A stretch of DNA of 64,000 bases from Pseudomonas abietaniphila (GTDB lineage Bacteria > Pseudomonadota > Gammaproteobacteria > Pseudomonadales > Pseudomonadaceae), in the NCBI RefSeq assembly GCF_900100795.1, contig NZ_FNCO01000016.1, positions 103,349 to 167,348 on the forward strand. Reading direction: 5' to 3'. Shown here piece by piece: positions 9,713 through 18,524 of the stretch. The position numbers and the translations under genes were made by a program. Below the pieces are notes generated by a model. The model saw only the letters and a list, made by a program, of their open reading frames with translations, searched no databases and was not told where the DNA came from. Position 1 is the stretch's first letter; each line of letters starts with the position of its first letter.

Positions 9713-11680
9713 ATGCGCTTTTTACTGACGCTGCTTTTCATGCTGCTGCCGATGCTGGCAGGCGCCGTCGAGTTCGACGAAAACACCCGGTCGTTGCCGT
9801 TGGGCCCTGCGACTCAGGTCTTCGAAGACCCCACCGGCACCGCCACGATCGAAGACGTTTCCTCGCCCCAGGGCGCCGCAAAATTTCGTGCACTGGACGC
9901 CGGGTCGCTCAACGCCGGTTACTCGCGGTCGGCGTTCTGGCTGAAGGTGCAATTGACCTACAGCCCGACCAACCCCGTGGCGTCGGCCGACTGGCTGCTT
10001 GAGCTGGCCTACCCGCCGATGGATCACGTAGACCTTTACCTGGCCAGCGACACCGGGCAGCCGAGTCTGACCTGGAAAACCGGTGACATGCTGCCTTTCC
10101 AGAGCCGCCAGATAAAACAGAACAACTACCTGTTCGACCTGAATCTGAAGGCCAATCAGAGCAAGACGGCGTACGTGCGCGTCGAAAGTCATGGCTCGAT
10201 GCAGGCACCCCTCAATCTGTGGGCCAGCCACGCGTACATCGAGGAGCAGCCGTCGCGGTTGTACATCCTCGGGATGATCTACGGCGTCCTGGCGGTGATG
10301 CTGGTCTACAACCTGTTCATCTACCTGAGCGTGCGGGACACCAGCTACCTCTATTACATCCTCTATATCAGCTGCTTCGGTCTGTATCAGGTGTCGGTCA
10401 ATGGTGCCGGGATCGAGTTTCTGTGGCCTGACGATCCGTGGTGGGCCAACACGTCCACGACCTTCCTGATTGCCGCCGCGATCCTGTTTGCCAGTCAGTT
10501 TGCTCGCAAGTTCCTGCAGACGCCCCGGCTCGGTTTCTGGATGGATGGCCCGCTGTTGCTGATGATGGTGTGCGCGGCGGTGATCATGGTCTTGTCGCTG
10601 ACCATGGATTACGGCATTGCCCTGCGCCTGGTCACGGCATTGGTGTTGATCTTCACGCCTGTCATTCTCCTGATCGGCATCGTTGCCTGGCTGAAAGGGC
10701 GTCGGGTTGCGCGGTATTTCATCTTTGCCTGGTCGGCGTTTCTCATCGGTGGGGTGATCAACGCCACCATGCTGCTGGGGCATCTGCCGAACAATTTCTG
10801 GACGATGTACGCCAGCCAGATCGGCTCGGTGGTGGAGGTCGCGTTGCTGTCGCTGGCGTTGGCCGACCGCATCAACACCATGCGCGAGCGTCAGGCGCAA
10901 ATCATGGCGCAGTCGAGCAAAGACCTTGAAAAGCTCAACCAGCAGCTAGCGGTGAGTAACCGGTTGAAGGACGAGTTCCTGGCCACGCTGACCCACGAGC
11001 TGCGCACACCGATGAACGGCGTCATTGGGTCGCTGGAACTGATGCAAATGGAAGGCGCCGAAGACGACATCGAGTTGTATCGTCAGACCGCCGCGGATTC
11101 TGCGCAAAACATGATGGGCATCGTGAACGGCATCCTGACCCTGACCGAGCTTCAGGCCGGAAGGATCAGTGTGCAGAACGAAGCCTTCAGCCTGCGGCAT
11201 CTGTTGTTTCAGGTGCGCAGCGCATTCGAACCCCTTGCGCGCAGCAAGGCACTGACGTTGAGCGTCGAGCTGGCCGAGCACTTGCCGGACAGCCTGCAAG
11301 GCGATGCGTTGAAGCTGCGCGAATGCCTGGATTGCCTGATGGACAACGCCGTCAAGTTCACCAAGGTGGGTTCGATCAGGATTCGCGTCAACGGTCAGTG
11401 CACCGACGCCCATCACGTGCGCCTGCTGGTCGATGTGATCGACACGGGTATCGGCTTCAATCGCCTGGACGAAGAAACGCTCTACGCCAACTTCTATCAG
11501 GTGGACGGTTCGATGACGCGCGAGTACGGCGGCCTGGGCATCGGGCTGGCGATCTGTCGGCAGTTGATCGAGTTGCAGGGCGGTCGCCTGAGCCATCAGT
11601 CCGAGCCGGGCAATGGCAGCCAGTTCCGGTTGAGCCTGGATGTGGTGCGGGCGAAAGAGGGCAAAAGCGCCGTTATTTAG
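9713..11680 (+). CDS. 7TMR-DISM sensor histidine kinase
   Basis: 655 aa. Signal peptide (MRFLLTLLFMLLPMLAGA), periplasmic 7TMR-DISMED2-type sensing domain (about 25-175), seven-helix membrane domain (about 183-390), short coiled linker, HisKA with phospho-acceptor His428 in LATLTHELRTPMNGVIGSLE, and HATPase with N box DNAVKF, G1 DTGIGF and G2 YGGLGIGLAI. There is no receiver or Hpt domain, so it must pass phosphate to a separate partner, and no response-regulator gene adjoins it. The architecture resembles RetS/LadS-like kinases without their receivers; the ligand is unknown. It is divergent from thiD and 89 bp upstream of the AidB-like gene. Confidence 0.88.
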   Translation: MRFLLTLLFMLLPMLAGAVEFDENTRSLPLGPATQVFEDPTGTATIEDVSSPQGAAKFRALDAGSLNAGYSRSAFWLKVQLTYSPTNPVASADWLLELAYPPMDHVDLYLASDTGQPSLTWKTGDMLPFQSRQIKQNNYLFDLNLKANQSKTAYVRVESHGSMQAPLNLWASHAYIEEQPSRLYILGMIYGVLAVMLVYNLFIYLSVRDTSYLYYILYISCFGLYQVSVNGAGIEFLWPDDPWWANTSTTFLIAAAILFASQFARKFLQTPRLGFWMDGPLLLMMVCAAVIMVLSLTMDYGIALRLVTALVLIFTPVILLIGIVAWLKGRRVARYFIFAWSAFLIGGVINATMLLGHLPNNFWTMYASQIGSVVEVALLSLALADRINTMRERQAQIMAQSSKDLEKLNQQLAVSNRLKDEFLATLTHELRTPMNGVIGSLELMQMEGAEDDIELYRQTAADSAQNMMGIVNGILTLTELQAGRISVQNEAFSLRHLLFQVRSAFEPLARSKALTLSVELAEHLPDSLQGDALKLRECLDCLMDNAVKFTKVGSIRIRVNGQCTDAHHVRLLVDVIDTGIGFNRLDEETLYANFYQVDGSMTREYGGLGIGLAICRQLIELQGGRLSHQSEPGNGSQFRLSLDVVRAKEGKSAVI

Positions 11681-11769
11681 TCGTCTATGGCGCTTTGTTC
11701 AACGTCGGGTGCGTGATTCACTGGCTTTCATCTGCGCTCGCTGCGCAATGGCCGGACCGGAGTCGCCTT

Positions 11770-13416
11770 ATGAACCTGCATCAGTTCGCCGAGACCCACG
11801 AGGTCACCAACCAGCCCCCGTCACTGGAGGGCGCCAACCTGTATCGCATCGACCTGCCGTTGCAGGAGTGGTCCAAGCGGTTCGGTGCAGGATGGGCGCA
11901 GTCGAAGATCGATGCTTACGGTGCCCTGGCGGGTGGGCCATTGATGGAAGCCGGCTTTCTCGCCAACCAGAACAAACCGGTGTTCGCCAGCCATGACCGT
12001 TACGGCCATCGCATCGATCTGGTCGAGTTCCATCCCGCCTATCACCAGTTGATGCAAACCGCCGTCGAGCACGGCATTCCCTCGCTGCCCTGGACCGACC
12101 CTCGCGAAGGCGCCCACGTCGCCCGCGCGTCCATGAGTTACCTGCACACGCAAGCCGAAGCGGGCAGTGGCTGTCCGCTGACCATGACATTCGCCAGTGT
12201 GCCTGCGCTCAAGCTGCAGCCTGATTTGGCAGACGTCTGGTTGCCCAAGATTCTCGCGACCCAGTACGACCCGCGTAACGTCGGCATCGCCCACAAGGCG
12301 GGCGCCACCATTGGCATGGCCATGACCGAGAAACAAGGTGGTACCGATGTGCGTGCGAACACCACGCGGGCGTATCCGGTGGGTCAACCGGGGCCTGGCC
12401 AGGCCTACGAACTGGTGGGCCACAAGTGGTTCTGCTCGGCGCCGATGTGCGACGCCTTCCTCACGCTGGCGCAGACCGACAAAGGGCTGACCTGTTTCCT
12501 GCTGCCGCGCCATCGCCCGGACGACACCCGTAACGAGTTTTACGTTCAGAGGTTGAAGAACAAACTGGGTAACTGGTCCAACGCCTCCAGCGAAGTCGAG
12601 TTCCGTGGCGCTTTGGCGTGGATGGTCGGTGAGGAAGGGCGCGGGGTGCCGACGATCATTGAAATGGTCGCCATGACTCGCTTCGATTGCATGACCGGTT
12701 CCAGCGCCTTGATGCGCCAGGCACTGACTCAAGCCGCGCACCACTGCGCGCACCGCAGCGTCAGCGGCCGTCTGCTCAGCGAGCAGCCGTTGATGCAGAA
12801 CGTACTCGCCGACCTGGCGCTGGAAAGCGAAGCGGCGTTGGCGCTGAGCCTGCGCATGGGGCGCTCGCTGGAGCGTCTGGACGATACCCATGAGGCGCGG
12901 TTTGCCCGGCTGGTGACGGCGGTGGGCAAGTACTGGATCTGCAAACGCGCCCCCGCGATGATCAACGAAGCGGCTGAATGCATGGGCGGGGCGGGGTATG
13001 TCGAAGACACCATCCTGCCGCGCCTGTATAGAGAGGCGCCGGTCAACTCAACATGGGAAGGTTCTGGCAACGTGCAGTGCCTGGATGTCTTGCGGGCCTT
13101 GTCCAAGGAGCCTGGCGTGCTGGATGCGCTGTTCGACGAACTGGGCGATGGTCACGGGGACATGCGTCTGGCGGCGCACATCGAGCAGTTGAAGACGGCG
13201 TTCAAGGACACCTCCGACATTCAGTACCGCGCGCGACAGTTGACCGAAGACATCGCCGTCGGGCTGCAGGCCAAGTTGCTGCTGGAAGCGGGAAACGCGG
13301 TGGTCAGCGACGGTTTTATCGCCGGGCGTATCGAGCAGCCGGGACGGGTATACGGCGCGCTGCCGCGAGGGGTGAATGTCGAGGCATTGGTAGCCAGGTC
13401 CTCGCCGCAAGTCTGA
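11770..13416 (+). CDS. aidB: AidB-like acyl-CoA dehydrogenase family protein
   Basis: 548 aa flavoprotein of the acyl-CoA dehydrogenase superfamily, closest to E. coli AidB by shared stretches: ITMTFA-like (LTMTFASVP), GMAMTEKQGGTDVRANTTRA, LVGHKWFCSAPMCDAFL, KNKLGNWSNASSEVEF and LYREAPVNSTWEGSGNVQCL. AidB is part of the alkylation (Ada) response and binds DNA; no ada or alkB neighbour is present, so regulation by Ada is not supported here. I start at ATG 11770 (MNLHQFAETHEVTNQPPSLE), which aligns with the AidB N-terminus; upstream in-frame sequence belongs to the kinase gene in another frame. Confidence 0.88.
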   Translation: MNLHQFAETHEVTNQPPSLEGANLYRIDLPLQEWSKRFGAGWAQSKIDAYGALAGGPLMEAGFLANQNKPVFASHDRYGHRIDLVEFHPAYHQLMQTAVEHGIPSLPWTDPREGAHVARASMSYLHTQAEAGSGCPLTMTFASVPALKLQPDLADVWLPKILATQYDPRNVGIAHKAGATIGMAMTEKQGGTDVRANTTRAYPVGQPGPGQAYELVGHKWFCSAPMCDAFLTLAQTDKGLTCFLLPRHRPDDTRNEFYVQRLKNKLGNWSNASSEVEFRGALAWMVGEEGRGVPTIIEMVAMTRFDCMTGSSALMRQALTQAAHHCAHRSVSGRLLSEQPLMQNVLADLALESEAALALSLRMGRSLERLDDTHEARFARLVTAVGKYWICKRAPAMINEAAECMGGAGYVEDTILPRLYREAPVNSTWEGSGNVQCLDVLRALSKEPGVLDALFDELGDGHGDMRLAAHIEQLKTAFKDTSDIQYRARQLTEDIAVGLQAKLLLEAGNAVVSDGFIAGRIEQPGRVYGALPRGVNVEALVARSSPQV

Positions 13417-13453
13417 AACGTTGAGCTGAGATGTAGGAAATCTGCTTCTGCCC

Positions 13454-13586
13454 GTAGGAGCGTCGCTTGTCCCGCGATCGGCTGCGCAGCAGTCGTGAAC
13501 CATACGCCTTGGTGGTGTCAGGACTGTTGAGTTTGCAGCCATTGCTGGCGGTTCCCGCCAGATCGCGGGACAAGCCACGCTCCTAC
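13454..13586. repeat. REP-like inverted repeat (GTAGGAGCG...CGCTCCTAC)
   Basis: Left arm 13454-13480 and right arm 13561-13586 are near-perfect reverse complements; the left arm has a G-to-C change (CGTCGC instead of CGTGGC), leaving one mismatch. It lies between the AidB-like gene and amn. A further TGTAGGAGCCATCGGAGGTTA half-site follows at about 13631. Confidence 0.85.
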
Positions 13587-13746
13587 ACCGGTTTTCGGTC
13601 GGCCGGTGATCGTGCGGCGGGTGAAAGTCCCTGTAGGAGCCATCGGAGGTTACGACGGTCGCGAAGCGGTGTCCCTGACACAACTCGTGCCTTCCCCTTC
13701 CGTTGCAGGCAAGATGGAGCCTTGCAAGATCAGAAGGATGCGCATC

Positions 13747-15210
13747 GTGACCGAAGCTTTTATTGTCGTAGAAACCGCCGAGCAAGCTGTGGACCGGCTT
13801 GCCGAGCTGCACGGACGTGCAACCACAGCCTTGAGCCAGGCGCTCAAGCGTTATCTCAAAGACCGCGTCGAGCCCGACGCCGTTGAGCGCAAGCTGTTCC
13901 GCTACCCCGAATTACGCCTGACCTATCACTGTCACGGCGAAGTGCCGCTGACCACGCGCGCCTATGCCAAGGTTCAACTGCCTGGCACCTACAGCGTCAC
14001 CGTGACCCACCCGGCAGCCTTCCGTAAATACCTGATCGAACAGCTCGTGCCGCTGATGAACGATTTCACCGTGACGGTGGAAGTCGGCGTCAGCGAGCAG
14101 AACATTCCTTACCCCTACGTGGTCGAGCAGGGGGACGAACTGGCCGGCACAGGCGTGACCGCCGCGACGCTGGCGCGCGTGTTCCCGAGCACCGACCTGT
14201 CCGCCGCCACCGACGGCATCGCTGACGGCCTGTACGACTGGGCCAACACCGATCCGCTGCCGCTGGCGCTGTTCGACGCCGCCCGTGTCGACTTTTCGCT
14301 GCGTCGTCTGGTGCATTACACCGGCAGCGACTGGCGTCATGTTCAGCCGTGGATCCTGCTGACCAACTATCACCGCTACGTCGACCAGTTCATCGTTCAC
14401 GGGCTTGAGAAACTGCGCGACGACCCGCGATTCGTGAAAATGGTGTTGCCGGGCAACGTCGTCGTCGACAAGAGCATGGATTACGGCGAGGCTCAGGCCA
14501 TCGTTTCCAGCGTGGTCTGGCACCGCTATCAGATGCCGGCCTACCACCTGATTGCCGAAGACGGTCACGGCGTGACGCTGGTCAACATCGGTGTCGGTCC
14601 GTCCAACGCCAAGAACATCACCGACCACCTGGCCGTATTGCGTCCGCATTGCTGGCTGATGATCGGTCACTGCGGCGGCTTGCGTCAGTCGCAGACCATT
14701 GGCGACTACGTGCTGGCCCACGCCTACATGCGCCGCGACGGTATTCTTGACCGCGTGTTGCCGCCGAACATCCCGATCCCGGCACTGGCGGAAGTGCAGC
14801 TAGCGTTGCAGGAGTCGGCGGCGCAGATCACCGGCGAACGTGGCGACGACTTGAAGAAGCGCCTGCGCACCGGCACCGTGCTGACCTACGACGACCGCAA
14901 CTGGGAGCTGCGCTGGGCTCAGGAACGACCGCTGATCAACCTGTCGCGCGCGGTCGCCGTGGACATGGAAAGCGGCACCATCGCCGCTCAGGGTTATCGT
15001 TTGCGCGTGCCGTACGGGACGCTGCTTTGCGTGTCGGACAAGCCGCTGCACAGCGAAATCAAGCTGCCGGGTTCGGCCAATGCCTTCTATGAGCGCGCGG
15101 TCACCCAGCATCTGAAGATCGGCATCGCGGCGCTGGACCTGATGCGGACCCAGCTGAATTCGTTGCACTCGCGCAAATTGCGCAGCTTCGACGAGCCGCC
15201 GTTCCGTTAA
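13747..15210 (+). CDS. amn: AMP nucleosidase
   Basis: 487 aa. It hydrolyses AMP to adenine and ribose 5-phosphate. The N-terminal Amn domain (with DARRVDFSLAR-like DAARVDFSLRRLVHYTGSDW) is followed by a nucleoside-phosphorylase-like catalytic domain with VNIGVGPSNAKNITDHLAVL, IGHCGGLRQSQTIGDYVLAH, DMESGTIAAQGYR and a C-terminal LHSRKLRSFDEPPFR, all hallmark stretches of bacterial Amn. Start: AGAAGGA at 13732-13738 sits about 8 bases before GTG 13747 (MTEAFIVVETAEQ); ATG 13738 overlaps that ribosome site and is less likely. It is followed by a strong terminator. Confidence 0.94.
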   Translation: MTEAFIVVETAEQAVDRLAELHGRATTALSQALKRYLKDRVEPDAVERKLFRYPELRLTYHCHGEVPLTTRAYAKVQLPGTYSVTVTHPAAFRKYLIEQLVPLMNDFTVTVEVGVSEQNIPYPYVVEQGDELAGTGVTAATLARVFPSTDLSAATDGIADGLYDWANTDPLPLALFDAARVDFSLRRLVHYTGSDWRHVQPWILLTNYHRYVDQFIVHGLEKLRDDPRFVKMVLPGNVVVDKSMDYGEAQAIVSSVVWHRYQMPAYHLIAEDGHGVTLVNIGVGPSNAKNITDHLAVLRPHCWLMIGHCGGLRQSQTIGDYVLAHAYMRRDGILDRVLPPNIPIPALAEVQLALQESAAQITGERGDDLKKRLRTGTVLTYDDRNWELRWAQERPLINLSRAVAVDMESGTIAAQGYRLRVPYGTLLCVSDKPLHSEIKLPGSANAFYERAVTQHLKIGIAALDLMRTQLNSLHSRKLRSFDEPPFR

Positions 15211-15228
15211 TCGGCTAGGCGTTTAGCG

Positions 15229-15259
15229 AAAGGGCCACTAAAGTGGCCCTTTCTGTTTT
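15229..15259 (+). terminator. Rho-independent terminator of amn
   Basis: Perfect 10-bp stem AAAGGGCCAC / GTGGCCCTTT (15229-15238, 15243-15252) with a TAAA loop, followed by CTGTTTT. It lies 18 bases after the amn stop. Confidence 0.9.
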
Positions 15260-15286
15260 CGCTTACCTCCGTCAGTCTGAGCCCAC

Positions 15287-15919
15287 ATGCCTCGCACTCA
15301 ACGTCCCGCCTCGCGCCGTCCCGCGCCCAATGCCTCTGCTGCACCCCGTCGTGTCGCCAAGGCGCCTCCCGCCGAACCGCGACTGGTTCTGTTCAACAAA
15401 CCGTTCGACGTGCTGACCCAGTTCAGTGATGGAGAAGGGCGGGCCACGCTCAAGGATTTCATCGACATCCCCGGGATTTACCCGGCAGGCCGGCTCGATC
15501 GCGACAGTGAGGGCCTGTTGCTGCTGACCAACGACGGACAGTTGCAGGCGCGCATTGCCGACCCCAAACACAAACTGGCCAAAACCTACTGGGTGCAGGT
15601 CGAGGGCGAGCCGTCTGAAGCGCAGCTGCAACAGCTGCGCGACGGCGTCGAACTGAACGACGGCCCGACGCTACCGGCGCAGGCGCGACTACTGGATGAA
15701 CCAGAGCTGTGGCCGCGCAACCCGCCGGTCCGCTTTCGCAAGAGCGTGCCGACTAGCTGGCTGGAGTTGATCATCAAGGAAGGGCGTAATCGGCAGGTAC
15801 GCCGAATGACTGCGGCCGTTGGGTTGCCGACGTTGAGGCTGGTGCGTGTGCGCATTGGCGACTGGAGCATCGAGGGGCTGGATCAAGGGCAGTGGAAGGA
15901 AGTGCCGGCAAAACTGTAG
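15287..15919 (+). CDS. rluE: 23S rRNA pseudouridine synthase, RluE type
   Basis: 210 aa, RsuA-family pseudouridine synthase. Catalytic Asp71 lies in YPAGRLDRDSEGLLLLTNDG. Further RluE-like stretches are FNKPFDVLTQFSDGEGRATLKDF, VELNDGPTLPAQARLLDEPE, WPRNPPVRFRKSVPTSWLEL and GRNRQVRRMTAAVG. Like E. coli RluE it lacks an N-terminal S4 domain; instead it has a basic, proline/alanine-rich 30-residue leader. RluE modifies U2457 of 23S rRNA in E. coli; that target is inferred here. It follows the amn terminator, so it probably has its own promoter. Confidence 0.9.
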   Translation: MPRTQRPASRRPAPNASAAPRRVAKAPPAEPRLVLFNKPFDVLTQFSDGEGRATLKDFIDIPGIYPAGRLDRDSEGLLLLTNDGQLQARIADPKHKLAKTYWVQVEGEPSEAQLQQLRDGVELNDGPTLPAQARLLDEPELWPRNPPVRFRKSVPTSWLELIIKEGRNRQVRRMTAAVGLPTLRLVRVRIGDWSIEGLDQGQWKEVPAKL

Positions 15920-15967
15920 GCCTTGGGCTCAGCATTCGCCGAAAATCCCGCGCTGGGTGCGAACCCT

Positions 15968-16056
15968 TGTAGGAGCGCGCTTGCCCGCGATTGCCATCTG
16001 TCAGTTACCGATGATGTCGCTCATATACCGCTATCGCGGGCAAGCGCGCTCCTACA
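15968..16056. repeat. REP-like inverted repeat (GCGCGCTTGCCCGCGAT class)
   Basis: Arms 15968-15991 (TGTAGGAGCGCGCTTGCCCG then CGAT) and 16033-16056 are perfect 24-base reverse complements with a 41-bp loop. It lies between the convergent rluE and DUF2788 genes, a position suited to bidirectional termination. Confidence 0.9.
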
Positions 16057-16083
16057 AAAAACAGACTGTCGGCGCTAACGACT

Positions 16084-16290
16084 TCAGCCATGCTGCTCAA
16101 GATAGGCAATCACCACGCTCTTGATCACGAACGCCAACACCCCAAGGCCCAGGACACCGAACAGGATCATCGTGCCAAAGCGTCCGGCTTTGGATTTCTT
16201 CGCCAGGTCCCAGACGATGAAACACATGAAGCCGATCAACACGGTGACCAGAATGGTCATCATCCATTCTTCGAACACTTCGGGTTCCAT
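16084..16290 (-). CDS. DUF2788 small membrane protein
   Basis: 68 aa with two hydrophobic helices (about 11-28 MTILVTVLIGFMCFIVWDLA, and about 40-62 MILFGVLGLGVLAFVIKSVV) joined by a basic KKSKAGRFG loop. Size and pattern fit the DUF2788 family found across Pseudomonas; the function is unknown. It lies 56 bp downstream of the Lrp-type regulator gene on the same strand and could share its transcript. Low sequence complexity limits certainty about the family name, but the gene itself looks real. Confidence 0.75.
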   Translation of the reverse strand: MEPEVFEEWMMTILVTVLIGFMCFIVWDLAKKSKAGRFGTMILFGVLGLGVLAFVIKSVVIAYLEQHG

Positions 16291-16346
16291 CGGGCGTCTC
16301 CGGTGAGTCGGTATGACTGGCGATTATAGGTCTGTCGGGTTGCGCG

Positions 16347-16835
16347 TCAGCTGCGCAGATGCACCAGGGGTAATTCGGTGCTGGCCAGCACCTGATTGAG
16401 CACGAAACTTGAGCGCACGCTGGTCACGCCATCGATGCGGGTCAGGTGGCCGAGCAGAAATTTCTGATAGTGGTCCATGTCCGGCACCACGACCTTCAGC
16501 TGATAGTCGGCATCGATGCCGGTGACCAGGCTGCACTCCAGCACTTGCGGCAGGTTGCGGATGTGCTGTTCGAAGTTCTCGAAGCGGTCGGGCGCGTGTC
16601 GGTCCATGCCGATCAGCACATACGCCGTCAGGCTCAACCCCAGTTTTTTGCGATCGAGCAGGGCGACCTGGCGCACGATATAGCCGTCGTCTTCCAATTG
16701 TTTAACCCGGCGCGAACAGGGCGAGGGAGAAAGACCGATGCGTTCGGCCAGCTCCTGATTGGAAATACGCGCGTCGCGTTGCAGCTCCGCCAAAATGCTC
16801 AGGTCATATCTGTCGAGCTTGCTCACGATTGACAC
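16347..16835 (-). CDS. Lrp/AsnC family transcriptional regulator
   Basis: 162 aa. N-terminal winged helix-turn-helix (LDRYDLSILAELQRDARISNQELAERIGLSPSPCSRRVKQLEDDGYI, residues about 7-53) followed by the RAM/ActD ligand domain (about 70-155, with VLECSLVTGIDADYQLKVVVPD). These proteins form octamers and respond to amino acids, often controlling an adjacent transporter or catabolic gene; none is adjacent here apart from the small membrane protein downstream. It is probably autoregulated from the AT-rich region just upstream (16836-16870). Confidence 0.9.
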   Translation of the reverse strand: MSIVSKLDRYDLSILAELQRDARISNQELAERIGLSPSPCSRRVKQLEDDGYIVRQVALLDRKKLGLSLTAYVLIGMDRHAPDRFENFEQHIRNLPQVLECSLVTGIDADYQLKVVVPDMDHYQKFLLGHLTRIDGVTSVRSSFVLNQVLASTELPLVHLRS

Positions 16836-17114
16836 CTTTATTGGATAGATTGCGCTGAATTATTCATCCGAAGTGAAAAATTGCGCAAGTGGTGTTTTCA
16901 CCAGCAACATTCGCAATCCTCTGTCGCCCGTCAAAGCCTATTCTTTTAACCAGAATCACTGCCCGGACACAGCGTCCAGCGCGGCCCGCCGAATCAGGCC
17001 AGCCGCGGCCTCCAGCCCAACAGGGTTGACCAGGCCACCGGGCTACGCACTGTTCAGAAGACGATGCGAGGTGAGCCGGCGTCAAAAGCGTCGAGCCAGG
17101 ACGAAGTATTCAAG

Positions 17115-17139
17115 AGAGGGCCCATGAGCCCTCTTTTTT
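17115..17139 (+). terminator. Intrinsic terminator with no gene upstream
   Basis: Stem AGAGGGC (17115-17121) / GCCCTCT (17128-17134), loop CCATGA, then a run of six Ts; plus-strand orientation. There is no plus-strand protein gene between 15919 and here, so it may end a small RNA encoded within 16836-17114. The rest of the 16836-17295 gap shows no other feature. Confidence 0.75.
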
Positions 17140-17295
17140 GTGCCTGCGATTTTTAGCGAGCGCTTCGGCACAGAGCCATCGCATCGGGCGCACGCGCACG
17201 CCTACAGTTTCATCCGGCACGCTGATAGAGTGCGGCGAACGGCGCACCCAGAATGCAGTCCTATCAACAGGTATCCGCGCCGCAGTGAGGAAAGC

Positions 17296-18477
17296 ATGAA
17301 CATGCGCATCTGGCGTTTGGCAGGTGTCAGTCTTTTGGCCTTGAGCATCAGTGCTCAGGTGCTGGCCGACGATAATAATCAGCAGCAACAGCAACAGCAA
17401 CAACACAATGAGCAGCGTCAGCAACAGCAGCGTAGCTTCGATAATCAGCGTCAGCAGCAACAGAACCAGCAACGCAGCTTCAATGAAGATCGCCAGCAGA
17501 ATCAGCAGCGCGAACAACAGCAGCAACAGCAGCAACAACAACGCCAGCAGCAACAGCAGCAGTACCAGCAGCAACGCCAGCAGGAGCAACTCAACCAGAA
17601 GCGCCAGATTCAGCAGAACCAGCAGCAGCGCTTCGATCAGCAGCGTCAGCAGCAGGAGCGCGAGCGCAATCAGCAACAACAGCAGCAGATGCAACAGCAG
17701 CAGCGTCAGGAGCAGCTTCAGCAGCAACAACGCCATCAACAACAGCAGTTGCAGCAGCGCCAGTTACAGGACCGCCAGGGCAATCTGCCGATCCAGAGTC
17801 GGCCCGACACCGTGCGTCAGACCGAACAGCCGCGCCAGGGTTTTTACCGCGACCTCCCGCGCGACCAGCAACCCCATGGAAACTGGCAGGCCGGTCGGCC
17901 GGGTGGTCATGGCGACGGTTGGGGCGGCGGACCGCGCTATCGCCCTGGTTATGAAATAGACCGTATGCCGGGTGGCTATTCCCGCGTGCCCTATCGCGGC
18001 AACGACTACTTCTACTCGGGTGGTTATTGGTATCGCCCGCAAGGCCCCCGTTATGTCGTGGTCGCTCCGCCCCGTGGGGTTCGGGTGCGTTATCTGCCTG
18101 ACTATGCGCAGCAGGTCTGGTTAGGCAGCGCGCTGTTCTTCCTCGCGGCCGGCACCTATTACACCTACGAGCAAAGCACTCAGGAATACGTGGTCGCCGA
18201 ACCGCCGCAGGGCGTCGAACCGGTGTACAGCCCGGAAACCCTGCCGCAACCGCCTCAGCAGCCCACCGACCCGTTCGACGTGGTTGCGTATCCGGCCAAT
18301 GGCCAGACGCAGCAGCAGGTCGAGCAGGATCGTTATGACTGTTATCGCTATGCCGTGCAGCAGAGCAACTTCGATCCGGCCAACGCAAGCTATCAACCCG
18401 CGCCCGAAGTCGTCGGCATTTACCGGCAAGCGATGGCGGGATGTTATGCGAGCCGTGGGTACAACGTTCAGCAGTAG
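17296..18477 (+). CDS. Secreted glutamine-rich DUF6515-type protein
   Basis: 393 aa. A signal peptide (MNMRIWRLAGVSLLALSISA, QVLADD) is followed by an extreme Gln-rich segment (about residues 30-160; runs such as QQQQQQQQ mixed with R, N, E). Then comes a Pro/Gly/Tyr/Arg-rich stretch (HGDGWGGGPRYRPGYEIDRM), a YRGNDYFYSGGYWYRP motif and a hydrophobic segment. The C-terminal DPFDVVAYPANGQTQQQVEQ and DRYDCYRYAVQQSNFDPANA region is typical of DUF6515/DUF4124-like exported Pseudomonas proteins. Start: ATG 17296 with GAGGAAAG right upstream; the in-frame reading before it has no signal sequence. The function is unknown; an envelope role is inferred only from export. Confidence 0.82.
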   Translation: MNMRIWRLAGVSLLALSISAQVLADDNNQQQQQQQQHNEQRQQQQRSFDNQRQQQQNQQRSFNEDRQQNQQREQQQQQQQQQRQQQQQQYQQQRQQEQLNQKRQIQQNQQQRFDQQRQQQERERNQQQQQQMQQQQRQEQLQQQQRHQQQQLQQRQLQDRQGNLPIQSRPDTVRQTEQPRQGFYRDLPRDQQPHGNWQAGRPGGHGDGWGGGPRYRPGYEIDRMPGGYSRVPYRGNDYFYSGGYWYRPQGPRYVVVAPPRGVRVRYLPDYAQQVWLGSALFFLAAGTYYTYEQSTQEYVVAEPPQGVEPVYSPETLPQPPQQPTDPFDVVAYPANGQTQQQVEQDRYDCYRYAVQQSNFDPANASYQPAPEVVGIYRQAMAGCYASRGYNVQQ

Positions 18478-18524
18478 GACTATGTCACTCCTATAGGTTG
18501 TGTCCATGCCGCAAAGCTTCGGAT

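Noticed and set aside
17110..17742. Poly-leucine open frame on the minus strand
   Set aside because: It is the reverse reading of the Gln-codon run in the DUF6515 gene and has no other support.
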